Positions 26,444-35,614 of a stretch of 62,687 nucleotides of DNA are shown in pieces. Position 1 is the stretch's first letter. The number at the start of each line of letters is the position of its first letter. Position numbers and translations under genes: made by a program. The stretch is from an uncultured Mucilaginibacter sp. (lineage in GTDB: Bacteria; Bacteroidota; Bacteroidia; Sphingobacteriales; Sphingobacteriaceae): contig CAJYJH010000086.1 in assembly GCA_913775265.1 (NCBI GenBank), positions 1-62,687 on the forward strand, read 5' to 3'. Under the pieces are notes generated by a model. That model did not search any database. It was not told where the DNA came from and saw only the letters and a list, made by a program, of their open reading frames with translations.

Positions 26444-27886
26444 ATGAAGAAAGATTTTATCAAAATAACAGGTATTGCATTTGCTCTGCTTTTAACAGCA
26501 ACTGCATGTAACAAGTATTTAGATGGTGCGCAATTACCCGCCAACACCATTGATGGCGCAAGCGTTTATCAGACTGATGTAAGTACATCTACAGTGGTTA
26601 CAGGCTTGTATTTAAGCATGAATAACTCCGGACCATTTAATGCCAGTGCGGGCAGTAACACCGGTTTTACATTGGGCTTATATACCGATGAGCTCAGGAG
26701 CTTACTAAGCGGTAATTTTGCAGATGTTTTTTACAAAAACGCCATCCAAAGCCAACAAAGCCCATACTGGACTGATTTGTACAGAAAGATTTTTACTGTA
26801 AACACTGCTTTAGAAGGCATTAACCAATCGGGTGGCGCCTTGCTCTACAAAAATCAGTGGCTGGGAGAATGCTATTTTCTTAGGGCTTATTTTTATTACC
26901 TCCTTACTAATTATTATGGAGATGTACCGCTGGCTTTAAGCTCTGACTTTGAAGCAAATAACAAATTAAGCCGTGCGCCCAAAACCGAAGTTTACCAGCA
27001 AATAGTGGCCGACTTAAAATTGGCGCAAACGCTTTTACCTGCCGAATATAAAAACGGATATGGCGAAACAACAACCAATCGTTTAAGGCCCAACCAGGCA
27101 GTTGCGTCTGCACTACTTGCCAGGGTATACCTGTATAATAATGATTGGGCTAACGCCGAAGCCCAGGCTACAGCAGTAATTAACAGTACAGCAACATACC
27201 AATTGCTGCCACTGGCACAGGTTTTTTTAGCTAATAGTAAAGAAACTTTGTGGGCGTTAGCGCCAACGCAGCCTAAACCTGCTCCCGAGTATGCTTTTTA
27301 CAATAATGGCATGCCGGCAGTCATCACTCCGCCAAATACACCGGCATCATCACAAGTTTATGCTTGTTTAAGCAGTTTTTTGATCAATGCTTTTGAAACC
27401 AATGATGCACGCTTTACCAATTGGGTGCGTTCATCTACGGTAGCGGCTTCTGGAAATACGCCGGCAACAACATTCTATTTTCCGGCAAAATATAAATCAT
27501 CTGCCAACAACGCCGAATACCAGGTTTTAATGCGTTTTGCCGAATTGTATTTAATAAGAGCCGAAGCCAGGGCGAGGCAAAACAAAGATGGCGCTGCCAG
27601 CGATTTGAACGTGGTAAGAACCAGGGCCGGACTTCCTAACTCGAGCGCGACAACTCAGGCAGATCTACTGGCAGCTATTGCCAAAGAAAGACAAACAGAA
27701 CTGTTTACCGAATGCGGACACCGCTTTTTTGACCTGAAGCGCACCGGCACCATTGATGCTGTTATGAGCGTAGTTACACCGGCAAAAGGCACCAACTGGA
27801 GCAGCTTTATGGCTTTGTGGCCAATACCCCCAACAGATATAGTGCAAAACCCTAACCTTACTGCAAACCCGGGATATTTAAGATAA
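26444..27886 (+). CDS. SusD/RagB nutrient-binding lipoprotein
   Basis: A 480-residue lipoprotein; the signal ends in TATAC with the lipidated Cys at residue 22. The SusD fold is shown by the N-terminal TGLYLSMNNSG region, the tetratricopeptide-like block WLGECYFLRAYFYYLLTNYYGDVPL split over residues 144-168, and the C-terminal signature ADLLAAIAKERQTELF with GHRFFDLKRTG. It forms the lid of the SusC channel. The gene begins 11 bp after SusC. The ligand cannot be read from sequence, and no glycosidase is nearby. Confidence 0.95.
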   Translation: MKKDFIKITGIAFALLLTATACNKYLDGAQLPANTIDGASVYQTDVSTSTVVTGLYLSMNNSGPFNASAGSNTGFTLGLYTDELRSLLSGNFADVFYKNAIQSQQSPYWTDLYRKIFTVNTALEGINQSGGALLYKNQWLGECYFLRAYFYYLLTNYYGDVPLALSSDFEANNKLSRAPKTEVYQQIVADLKLAQTLLPAEYKNGYGETTTNRLRPNQAVASALLARVYLYNNDWANAEAQATAVINSTATYQLLPLAQVFLANSKETLWALAPTQPKPAPEYAFYNNGMPAVITPPNTPASSQVYACLSSFLINAFETNDARFTNWVRSSTVAASGNTPATTFYFPAKYKSSANNAEYQVLMRFAELYLIRAEARARQNKDGAASDLNVVRTRAGLPNSSATTQADLLAAIAKERQTELFTECGHRFFDLKRTGTIDAVMSVVTPAKGTNWSSFMALWPIPPTDIVQNPNLTANPGYLR

Positions 27887-27888
27887 TC

Positions 27889-29034
27889 ATGAAAACATTT
27901 ATATCTACAGGCATAGCTATGCTACTTGCCTTTGCGCTTAAAGCACAAAATAGTGATTACCAGCTAACGGTTAAACTACCTGCGCAAAAAACGCCCGCAA
28001 TGGTTTACCTGATTGAAAATTACGGCTGGAGCAACAACAAAACAATTGACTCTGCAAAATTAGTTAACGGCACCGCCTCTTTTAAAGGCATGGTGACTGA
28101 GCCCCTAAAAGCTTATATTTTGCTTAACCACAGCGGTAAAGACGCCGATAAATGGAAGCCCGACAATGACGCCCTGATGGTTTACCTTGAACCGGCTGCA
28201 ATGGTAGTTTCCGGTCAAGACTCTGTTAAAACAGCTAAAATAGCCGGCTCTGCTTTAAATGACGCCTATGTCCAATATTATAATACTGTACTATCCGACG
28301 GCAATAAAGTACTTGCAAAAATTAATGCAGATTACCTGGCCAAGCCGGCCGATCAACGGGGAGACAAGGCGTTTCAGGCGGGATTAATGGCAAGAGTTTC
28401 TCAGGTAACCAAGCGTACCGACTCGTTAAAACTTGTTTATATAAAACAGCACCCTGACAGTCAGTTGAGTTTATTTGCCTTACAGGAATTGGCAGGCGCC
28501 GGTGTTGATATTACCAAGCTGACACCGGTTTATAAACAATTGAACCCATCGCTTAAATCGTCGTCAACAGGCAAAAAGCTGGCTTTGATACTTGATGAAT
28601 ACGGCCCTACCAGCATCGGCGCCTTAGCGCCTGATTTTACCCAAAACGATGTAAGCGATAAACCAGTTAAACTGTCTGATTTTCGTGGAAAGTATGTATT
28701 ACTTGACTTTTGGGCGAGCTGGTGCGGCCCCTGCCGTGCCGAAAACCCGAACGTAGTTAAACAATACAACCGGTTTAAAAATAAAAACTTTACGGTGCTC
28801 GGAGTATCTCTTGACCAGCCGGGTAAAAAAGCCGCATGGCTGGCAGCTATTAAAAGCGACGGATTGAGCTGGACACAGGTGTCTGATTTACAGTTTTGGA
28901 ACAATGCTGTGGCACGGGCTTATAACATCCGGTCAGTTCCACAAAATTTTCTTATCGATCCGGCCGGAAAAATCATTGCTAAAAACCTGCGCGGCGATGC
29001 CCTTGGCGAAAAGCTGGAAGCCATTTTAAAATAG
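27889..29034 (+). CDS. TlpA-family thioredoxin with N-terminal DUF4369
   Basis: A 381-residue exported protein with a signal peptide ending near LKAQN. The N-terminal half (about 25-135) is a DUF4369-type beta domain, followed by a helical linker. The thioredoxin domain covers about 245-380; its active site WASWCGPC has Cys279 and Cys282. Such proteins act in the periplasm to reduce disulphides, and many are found next to SusCD genes in Bacteroidota. It begins 2 bp after the SusD stop and ends 1 bp before the next gene, so the set is one transcript. Confidence 0.9.
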   Translation: MKTFISTGIAMLLAFALKAQNSDYQLTVKLPAQKTPAMVYLIENYGWSNNKTIDSAKLVNGTASFKGMVTEPLKAYILLNHSGKDADKWKPDNDALMVYLEPAAMVVSGQDSVKTAKIAGSALNDAYVQYYNTVLSDGNKVLAKINADYLAKPADQRGDKAFQAGLMARVSQVTKRTDSLKLVYIKQHPDSQLSLFALQELAGAGVDITKLTPVYKQLNPSLKSSSTGKKLALILDEYGPTSIGALAPDFTQNDVSDKPVKLSDFRGKYVLLDFWASWCGPCRAENPNVVKQYNRFKNKNFTVLGVSLDQPGKKAAWLAAIKSDGLSWTQVSDLQFWNNAVARAYNIRSVPQNFLIDPAGKIIAKNLRGDALGEKLEAILK

Positions 29035-29035
29035 T

Positions 29036-29755
29036 ATGTATATGAAAAAGTTAATATTTTATGTTGCCATTTTAGGTCTGGTTACAGTCCGGCAATCTTT
29101 TGCTCAGAGCCAGCGAGCCTGGGAAGACATTGATCTATCTGGTTTTCACCAGTGCGATACAACTCACCAAAAGGGTTATACACTCATCTTTATCAATAAA
29201 GACCCAAAATTGAAGCCTCAGACAATTGCTGATTTAAAATCGGTGTTTTGGAAAGTATATCCGCAACAAGTAAAGCGTTTTAATAAACAGTCAGCGAAAA
29301 CAGTCACCGTTATGGTAGGCAATGAATATAAAGGTGTTGGTGCTACCTGGAAAAGCGTGGTAAAAATTGATCAGGATTGGCTTGCTAATAACCCAACTGA
29401 TTTTGATCTGCTGACACACGAGTTAATGCATGTGGTTCAAAATTATCCTTACCCTATACCCGATCCATGGCTAACAGACAGTATTGCCGACTATGCCCGG
29501 TACACATTTGGCGTTGATAACGGACGGGCCGGCTGGAACTTGCCACCTTACAGCGCCGGTCAAAGCTATAATCACACCTACCGCATTGGCGCACGTTTTT
29601 TGGTTTGGCTTGAAAAACATAAACGTAAGGATATAGTTGACCGGGTAAATCAGGCGCTTTACCAAGGCGTTTACACCAAGGAGCTATGGCCTAAACTGAC
29701 CGGCAACACCCTAGATGAGCTATGGTCTGCTTACGTAGCAAACCCAATGATTTAA
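29036..29755 (+). CDS. Basic secretory protein-type metallopeptidase
   Basis: A 239-residue exported protein of the plant-type basic secretory protein family (PF04450). The start at 29036 has a second ATG at 29042; either gives the signal peptide ending near QSFAQ. The zinc site is HELMHVVQNY near residue 129 (HExxH). Downstream, WLTDSIADYARY keeps the family pattern, but an Asp stands where many members have Glu. The family is thought to be a peptidase. Placed last in a SusCD operon, it may release peptides from proteins or glycoproteins, which SusCD would then import. Confidence 0.85.
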   Translation: MYMKKLIFYVAILGLVTVRQSFAQSQRAWEDIDLSGFHQCDTTHQKGYTLIFINKDPKLKPQTIADLKSVFWKVYPQQVKRFNKQSAKTVTVMVGNEYKGVGATWKSVVKIDQDWLANNPTDFDLLTHELMHVVQNYPYPIPDPWLTDSIADYARYTFGVDNGRAGWNLPPYSAGQSYNHTYRIGARFLVWLEKHKRKDIVDRVNQALYQGVYTKELWPKLTGNTLDELWSAYVANPMI

Positions 29756-29921
29756 AGTTTAAAATATGTAAGTACCGGGATTAATTTTATTGTAGTTAAA
29801 TACATTTTTATTTATAGGGGGTTGCATCAATTAACAAGTCGTCATTGAGTGCTCATCCACCATTGTTGAATTAACCGATAATAATTTTATAAACTAACCA
29901 TAACCATTTCACTATCAAAAA

Positions 29922-29950
29922 CAAGCGCCGGCCACAATCGGCGCTTTTTT
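29922..29950 (+). terminator. Terminator downstream of the SusCD-metallopeptidase operon
   Basis: Stem AGCGCCG at 29924-29930 and CGGCGCT at 29939-29945 with an 8-base loop and a run of T after it. It lies about 170 bp beyond the last stop codon. Nothing codable is visible in between. Confidence 0.85.
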
Positions 29951-30169
29951 ATTTGCCGCTTTGTCATGTAATGCTTAAATCAATTTTAAATCACGCTGCC
30001 TTTATTAAAAGATGCTTGACCGTTATAACTACACACGAGTAAACTTTTAATTGTTCTGGCCCCGGTTTAATAGCATCCGGTTGGCGTTATTGATCAAAAT
30101 ATGAAAACCAACAGTAAATGATGACATCAGTAACAAAACAACCACATATCCTCCTGAATATGATAAAGC
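29951..30169. other. Non-coding spacer between two terminators
   Basis: About 220 bp lie between the terminator of the plus-strand operon and the terminator of the minus-strand SDR unit. I see no ORF, no repeat and no RNA-gene signature here. Confidence 0.5.
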
Positions 30170-30203
30170 AAAAGCTCCTCAATTTGGTTATTGAGGAGCT
30201 TTT
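30170..30203 (-). terminator. Bidirectional terminator, serving the SDR gene
   Basis: A perfect 13-bp stem, AAAAGCTCCTCAA at 30170-30182 and TTGAGGAGCTTTT at 30191-30203, with an 8-base loop. A and T runs flank both sides, so it works in both directions; the minus-strand SDR gene ends 52 bp away. Confidence 0.9.
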
Positions 30204-30255
30204 ATAAGCAACTGTTAATAATGATCGCTTACTATCGGCTAAGGCTTTAAAAGCT

Positions 30256-31083
30256 TCAAACATTTATCTCGCTGGCTAAAGCCAGTTCTTTTTGCGCATC
30301 TAACATTTCTAATCGGGATACTAATGCAGCGCGCATATCGCGATAGGCGTCTCCACCCAGCGCTAAGCGTAATGGTGCGGGTGATACATCTACAGAATCA
30401 ATCATGGCTTGTACCGATTTGTCCACGTCACCTGTGATAGGAAAAGCCCCTGCGGCTATGGCACGTCTTACATCGCCTGCAGGCGTATTTTCATAGGCTT
30501 CCATTACAGGCGCCGTTGTCATTGCTGCGCCAAAGGAGGTGTGATGTGCTCCGGGTTCAACAATGGTTACACCAATATTTAGTGGAGCCAATTCTTTGGC
30601 AATGGTATCACAAAACCCTTCAATGGCCCATTTAGTAGTATGATAGTACCCGAAATTAGGATACGTGGTTTGGCCCCCTGCTGACGATAGCTGCAAAATA
30701 CGACCGTGCCCCTGCTTTCTAAAATGCGGTAATGCAGCCCGTATTACCTGTATAGATCCGATAACATTGGTGTTGATCTGCTGAATAATCTGTTCATCGC
30801 TGGCTTCTTCGACCGAGCAAAACAGGGCGTAGCCTGCATTATTCACCACGACATCAATTTGGCCAAAATTATTAAAGGCGCTGTCAACCACTGTTTTGAT
30901 GGCTGCTGTATCAGTTACATCAAGTACAGCCACCCGTAACATATCAGGATAGGCTTTTTTTAACTCGTTTAAAGCATCAGCTTTACGAACGGTAGCCACT
31001 ACGCGGTCGCCTTTTGCCAGTAACTTTTCTGTAAGTACTTTACCTAAACCCGTAGAAGTACCTGTAATTAACCATGTTTTCAT
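30256..31083 (-). CDS. Short-chain dehydrogenase/reductase
   Basis: A 275-residue Rossmann-fold oxidoreductase. The cofactor motif TGTSTGLG lies at residues 7-14, NNAGYALF at about 86-93, and the catalytic YxxxK is YYHTTKW near residue 153 with the Ser of LSSAGG upstream. The lack of an acidic residue after the second strand (VVATVRKAD) points to NADPH. It is the classical SDR type often seen beside AraC regulators in soil bacteria. The AraC gene lies 87 bp upstream on the same strand and probably controls it. Confidence 0.9.
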   Translation of the reverse strand: MKTWLITGTSTGLGKVLTEKLLAKGDRVVATVRKADALNELKKAYPDMLRVAVLDVTDTAAIKTVVDSAFNNFGQIDVVVNNAGYALFCSVEEASDEQIIQQINTNVIGSIQVIRAALPHFRKQGHGRILQLSSAGGQTTYPNFGYYHTTKWAIEGFCDTIAKELAPLNIGVTIVEPGAHHTSFGAAMTTAPVMEAYENTPAGDVRRAIAAGAFPITGDVDKSVQAMIDSVDVSPAPLRLALGGDAYRDMRAALVSRLEMLDAQKELALASEINV

Positions 31084-31170
31084 CTTGTGTCAATTTTAAT
31101 AACACAAAATTACCGTCTTATAAAGCCAGCGTTTAACCCGGCGCAAACCAATACTGACCGTAAACAAACG

Positions 31171-32064
31171 TTAACGCAACGAAGACGGGGTTTGCCCGGT
31201 GTAGGCTTTAAAGGCCCGGGTAAAATGAGTAGGCTCCTCAAACCCAAGACTATGGCTGATTTGACTAACCGACCAATTAGAATGTACCAGTAAAGCCCTG
31301 GCCTCCAGCATCAGTCGTTCATTAATGAGCTGCGTTGTAGTCTTACCGGTGGCTTCTTTCAATGCACGGTTCAGTGAGTTGATGTGCACCGCAAGTTTTT
31401 CGGCGAATTGCGGCGGTGTACGTAAGCTCACCTGCTGGTTGGGATGAACTATCGGAAACTGCGCAGCCAATAAAGATTTAAAAGCTTCAGCCAGGCGCGT
31501 AGATGCCGTTGAGCTTTTGCTTTCTGTACCTGGATGCAGTTTTAAGGCACCATGAATGCACTCCAGTACATAAAGAAACAGCAAATCATATTTATGGGCA
31601 TAATCTGAAGTTTGTTCTTGAAGCATTTTTTCAAACAGTTTGGTAAAAAATACTGCTTCATCTTTACTTAATTTAAACACAGATTGAGCATCGCCATTAA
31701 ACACCGCCCAGTCGGCCGGGCGCAAATGTGTATGCAAGGGCAAAAAATCTTCGGTAAACAAGCAGGCGTAGCCACGACAAACACCCTCGTGCACCTGCCA
31801 ACGGTACGCAACTTCCCGATTGGTGAATACCAAAGCCCACTCGTCGCCATTTAAACGATATTCTGTTCCCTGATAGAAATAGGATGTATTGCCGGTAACT
31901 AAAGATATTTTGTAAAAATCTTTACGGCTGTACGAAGCTGTTGCTGCCAGGCTTTCGGCCGAAAACTCCTCCAGCCTTACTGCCGCAAAATGTCCTGCGG
32001 AAGGGTCTTTCTGACCGGGTAAAAGAGGTGCAAAAATGTGAATCGATTGACTTTGCGCTTCCAT
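31171..32064 (-). CDS. AraC-family transcription regulator
   Basis: A 297-residue regulator with an N-terminal cupin-like sensing part (about 35-150) and the C-terminal double helix-turn-helix (about 200-297). The C-terminal signature is clear: NWSVSQISHSLGFEEPTHFTRAF then KAYTGQTPSSLR, split here over residues 254-297. It sits upstream of the SDR gene on the same strand. Its start lies just after the ssrA terminator, so it has its own promoter or is reached only by readthrough. Confidence 0.9.
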   Translation of the reverse strand: MEAQSQSIHIFAPLLPGQKDPSAGHFAAVRLEEFSAESLAATASYSRKDFYKISLVTGNTSYFYQGTEYRLNGDEWALVFTNREVAYRWQVHEGVCRGYACLFTEDFLPLHTHLRPADWAVFNGDAQSVFKLSKDEAVFFTKLFEKMLQEQTSDYAHKYDLLFLYVLECIHGALKLHPGTESKSSTASTRLAEAFKSLLAAQFPIVHPNQQVSLRTPPQFAEKLAVHINSLNRALKEATGKTTTQLINERLMLEARALLVHSNWSVSQISHSLGFEEPTHFTRAFKAYTGQTPSSLR

Positions 32065-32073
32065 TAAAACACA

Positions 32074-32110
32074 TAAAAAAAACGCCGTAAAATATTGATT
32101 TACAGCGTTT
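32074..32110 (-). terminator. Terminator of ssrA
   Basis: On the minus strand AACGCTGTAAA pairs with TTTACGGCGTT (11 bp, one G-U), with a 7-base loop, followed by a run of seven T. On the plus strand the arms are 32081-32091 and 32099-32109. It lies 15 bp beyond the tmRNA 3' end. Confidence 0.88.
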
Positions 32111-32123
32111 TAAATACAAAAAG

Positions 32124-32488
32124 TGGAGCCGGAGGGATTCGAACCCTCGTCCAAACATGGTATAAGGTAAGCTTTCTACATGCTTAGCTCTGTTAATTTG
32201 TCGGGAAGGGGAAGGTCAGTAGCTCACCTGTACCATCTTCCGTAGGTGCTTTATCTCGCCCGCTTATCACACCCTAAGCAGGCCAGTTTCATCTGTCGAT
32301 GCCCCGTATGCCGATCCGATGAAACGGAAAACCGGCGGGACAAAAGCTATGCTAATTCTAAATTAGGCAGCTAAGGCGTAGTTATTTTCGCCATTTGTAG
32401 TTTTGAGCGTTCAGATTAAAGCGCTAATTCACCCAACGCGCTGCGTGCTTACTTACTTATCTCCATCCTGTCAATTCCGGTCGACCCC
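32124..32488 (-). ncRNA. ssrA: Transfer-messenger RNA (tmRNA)
   Basis: The 3' end on the minus strand has the tRNA-like T arm (GAGGG, loop TTCGAAT, CCCTC), the acceptor half CGGCTCC and discriminator A. The CCA tail is not encoded. The 5' end GGGGTCG pairs with it over 7 bp (two G-U pairs), followed by ACCGGAATTGACAGG, the usual 5' pattern. The tag reading frame ends with residues NGENNYALAA and a TAA at 32365-32363; the exact resume codon is uncertain. The length is 365 nt, in the normal range for one-piece tmRNA. It rescues stalled ribosomes together with SmpB, which is not encoded here. Confidence 0.94.
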
Positions 32489-32534
32489 ATTTGATTGGGC
32501 AACTGCCAGCCAAAGCCAAGCAGAAACGTAACGT

Positions 32535-32566
32535 CAAAGGTACAAAATCTGCGCCAAAGCAACAAG
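32535..32566 (-). promoter_or_regulatory. Promoter of ssrA
   Basis: On the minus strand CTTG (complement of 32563-32566), a 20-base spacer and TACCTTTG (complement of 32535-32542) match the Bacteroidota promoter form well. The mature 5' end is 46 bp after the box, so the primary transcript would carry a leader removed by RNase P. Confidence 0.6.
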
Positions 32567-32662
32567 CTGTCAGCTTTTGGCAGTGAGGTTTTGTAATGCA
32601 TCTGTTTGAGCATTTACATATAGGATTGATAATAACTCAAAATAATAATAATTTACCACCGA

Positions 32663-32670
32663 TATTTTTG
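32663..32670 (+). promoter_or_regulatory. Candidate -7 box for the SGNH hydrolase gene
   Basis: TATTTTTG matches TAnnTTTG exactly and lies 20 bp before the GTG start at 32690. No -33 TTG is found at the expected distance. Confidence 0.35.
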
Positions 32671-32689
32671 TACTTGTATCTCGCTTATT

Positions 32690-33496
32690 GTGAAACTAAA
32701 CTTTGTTCGCCCTGCCGTTAATTCTTTAAAACCAACCACATCAGTGTACCGGATAGCCTTAATGTTTTTAAGTATTGCTGTGTTGGCATTCAATAAGCCC
32801 CGCAAAAAGCTGAATATTATATTTATTGGCGACAGCATCACCCATGGCACCATAGCTCAGGATCAATCCCCTCCTGTTTACGCTAGCGAATACTTGCGAA
32901 ACTTAAATAAGTGGACAGCTGTAAACATCTTTAGTACTGGTGTAGGCGGTTATACTACGGTAGACTTTCTGCCAGAAACCCGCAAAGGGTTTAATAAAGT
33001 GCGCGCCATGGGCGACAGTTTGGCGCAGGACAAAGATGCTGACTTAGTGATATCCATCATGCTGGGCACTAACGATAGTGCCATTAAAGGCCCTAACGGA
33101 TCGCCGGTTGCACCAGAGCAGTATTATGCCAACTTAAAAACCATCACTGATAGCTTGCTGGCCCGTTACCCTCAATGCAAAATAGTTTACCACTATCCTA
33201 TCTGGTGCAGCAGCAATACACAAAACCGTGGGGCTACCTACCTGCAAGAAGGACAGCAACGCGTACGTTCATACTGGACCGAAATTGATAAGCTGGTAAA
33301 GGCTTACCATAAAGTGGGAGTTCGCTATGTTTACAAAGGGGACCAACAAGCTTATGCCTATTTTGAGACAAACTACTCAACAAATTTTAGGGTTGAAAAC
33401 GGCTCAAGCGGGACTTTTTACCTTCATCCCAATCAAAAAGGCAATATAACGTTGGGCGAGTTTTGGGCTAAGGCTATTGCTAAAGTAGTGAAGTAA
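32690..33496 (+). CDS. SGNH/GDSL-family hydrolase, exported or membrane-anchored
   Basis: A 268-residue protein starting with GTG. A hydrophobic helix near residues 20-36 (YRIALMFLSIAVLAF) is a signal anchor. The SGNH blocks are present: block I FIGDSITHG (Ser near 48), block III MLGTNDS (Asn near 126), and block V HPNQKG (His near 248), where the usual Asp is replaced by a preceding Leu-His context typical of sialate esterase-like members. It probably removes acyl groups from glycans or lipids. It stands alone between ssrA and the TPR kinase. Confidence 0.82.
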   Translation: MKLNFVRPAVNSLKPTTSVYRIALMFLSIAVLAFNKPRKKLNIIFIGDSITHGTIAQDQSPPVYASEYLRNLNKWTAVNIFSTGVGGYTTVDFLPETRKGFNKVRAMGDSLAQDKDADLVISIMLGTNDSAIKGPNGSPVAPEQYYANLKTITDSLLARYPQCKIVYHYPIWCSSNTQNRGATYLQEGQQRVRSYWTEIDKLVKAYHKVGVRYVYKGDQQAYAYFETNYSTNFRVENGSSGTFYLHPNQKGNITLGEFWAKAIAKVVK

Positions 33497-33720
33497 CAAC
33501 CTGCGTAGATTAATGAGATGATGCATCAAACATAGTTACTACTATTAAACTCGTTATCATATTATTGACTATTACAAGAAAATAAATAGTCAAGCAACGG
33601 CCATAACATTAACCTTAAAGCATCCTTAATTTTACCATTAAGCAACACCCTCTCGTTTTAGCACCTATTTAATTAAACAACTGTCTACAAGACATTTGTT
33701 TTTAGTAAATTGAACGCCCT

Positions 33721-35610
33721 ATGCGTTGGTGCTCATTCCCCTACACCTTAATATGTTTATTTAGCTTGCTTTTTTTGGCTGCAAAACCGGCTAAAAGCGA
33801 CTGCAATGCTTCCAAGCTATCCGATGGAAAGGGTTTGCTTGATGAAAGCCGGTTCTCGATTTTACTTAAATCAGTTAACACTAACGCTAAAAATCTACTT
33901 CTTAAAACTCCTACCACCGTTACGCGACACGATTTAAATCAGTTAATTAAAAAGGCCAGAACGAATTATTTTGAAGGCAATTACGCTGTATCATTAAAAA
34001 ACGCTCTTCTTGCAGAAAAGATAGCACAGCAACAACATAATGATACGGCTGTAGCATCCGCCCGTAATCTGATAGCTTTGCAATACATAGTACGCGATAA
34101 ATATGCTGAAGCTTTTCCTTACCTAAAAAATGCGCTATCCATCAACCGGAAGTACAGGCGATATAATCAGCTGGCCTCTAATCAACTTAACCTGAGCATG
34201 TACTATGCCAGCAAAAATGCATTTACAACGGCCATCAGTTATGCAGATAGCTGCCATCAGCTGAGCAAGCGCATTAACAGACCCGATTTGGCAGCCATGG
34301 CTGCTAACCACCTGGGTGATTATTATTTTTTAGCCAAAAATGAGCAGAAAGCTAAAGAGTACTATGAATCGGTAATTAACAACAAAAGTTTTCAGAGCGA
34401 TTGGGAAAACAGTTTTGCCTCTACCGGTCTTGCCCGTATATATCTGGCACAAAAAAATTATAAACAGGCCATTGAATCGAGTACCAAAGCTTTTAAGCTG
34501 GCGCAAAAAGTAAAAGCCAAATGGGATGCACAGCAAGCCTTGGATATTTTGTATAAAGCCTACCAGCAAAATGGCGATTACGCTAACGCTTTCAATTATT
34601 TAAACCTTTACAAAAATTACAGCGACAGCCTGTTTAGTGATAAAAAAGAACAGGAAATAAACTTTTTGCTGCTGAAAGATAAAGAGGCAGAGAACCTTTA
34701 TTTAAAACGCAAAAATACGCTGGAGCAGCAGCAACAGCGAATTAACCGGATGGTTATTTTGATTGTAACACTACTGATGATTTTACTGTTTGCTCTACTT
34801 GCGTTAGTTTACAAACGCTTTTTAAAAAGCCGTAGTTATAACACAATTCTCAAACAAAAAACAGACAAAATTGAGGAAAAGAGCAAAGTAATTAACGAGC
34901 AAAATTTAAATCTTAACCAACTTAACTATACTAAAGACCAGCTTTTCTCAATCATTGGTCACGATTTACGAAGTCCCTTTGCCAGCATTTTAACAGCACT
35001 TGAGCTTTTTAAATCCGGTGATTTTGATTCGGAAGAGATAAGTGAGCTGGCCGGAAAACTTCATGAGCAAGTTGCGCTAACCACTAAAATGCTGGATAAT
35101 CTATTGCTTTGGGGCAGCAGCCAATTAGGCGGTTTGCAAACGCAACACCAAGTTATTAATCTGGCGACAACAGCTAATGGCGTAGTTGATATATTGAAGC
35201 CCGTTGCCGAACTCAAGCAAATCAATATTATTTTTACTGCGGCTCCGCAAGCCTATATTAGCGCTGATAATGATCAGGTTAAAGTAATTATCCAAAATTT
35301 GGTAGCCAATGCCATTAAGTTTACGGGCAACGGCGGCGAGGTAAAAGTTTCTTTAACAGACAGACAACAGCATATTGAACTGACTGTTTCGGACAGCGGC
35401 GTAGGTATGGCACCAGATACCTTGCATCAGCTTTTGAGATACGGTGGCAAAAGGATATCTACCAGCGGTACCGCCGGCGAACGCGGTATAGGTCTTGGTT
35501 TGTTACTAGTTAAAGACTTTGCAGAGCAAAATGGGGCAACTATACAAGTACAGAGCGAGATGGGTAAAGGCACAACCTTTTATATATCATTTATCAAAGT
35601 AAAAAACTAA
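33721..35610 (+). CDS. TPR-repeat sensor histidine kinase
   Basis: A 629-residue membrane kinase. A signal peptide (to about 25) precedes a periplasmic region of tetratricopeptide repeats (about 70-300). One membrane helix lies at about 340-362, then a coiled coil with LNQLNYTKDQ. The phospho-acceptor helix has FSIIGHDLRSPF with His414. The ATPase domain shows the N box NLVANAIKFT, the DSGVGM (G1) box and GIGLGLLLVKDF (G2). This layout is common in Bacteroidota. No response regulator follows; the next gene is on the other strand, so its partner is elsewhere. Confidence 0.92.
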   Translation: MRWCSFPYTLICLFSLLFLAAKPAKSDCNASKLSDGKGLLDESRFSILLKSVNTNAKNLLLKTPTTVTRHDLNQLIKKARTNYFEGNYAVSLKNALLAEKIAQQQHNDTAVASARNLIALQYIVRDKYAEAFPYLKNALSINRKYRRYNQLASNQLNLSMYYASKNAFTTAISYADSCHQLSKRINRPDLAAMAANHLGDYYFLAKNEQKAKEYYESVINNKSFQSDWENSFASTGLARIYLAQKNYKQAIESSTKAFKLAQKVKAKWDAQQALDILYKAYQQNGDYANAFNYLNLYKNYSDSLFSDKKEQEINFLLLKDKEAENLYLKRKNTLEQQQQRINRMVILIVTLLMILLFALLALVYKRFLKSRSYNTILKQKTDKIEEKSKVINEQNLNLNQLNYTKDQLFSIIGHDLRSPFASILTALELFKSGDFDSEEISELAGKLHEQVALTTKMLDNLLLWGSSQLGGLQTQHQVINLATTANGVVDILKPVAELKQINIIFTAAPQAYISADNDQVKVIIQNLVANAIKFTGNGGEVKVSLTDRQQHIELTVSDSGVGMAPDTLHQLLRYGGKRISTSGTAGERGIGLGLLLVKDFAEQNGATIQVQSEMGKGTTFYISFIKVKN

Positions 35611-35614
35611 AAGC

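Noticed and set aside
32124..32160. A tRNA gene, suggested by the GATTCGAACCC stretch.
   Set aside because: There is no anticodon arm or D arm at tRNA distance; the partner half lies about 360 bases away, with a tag frame between, so it is tmRNA.
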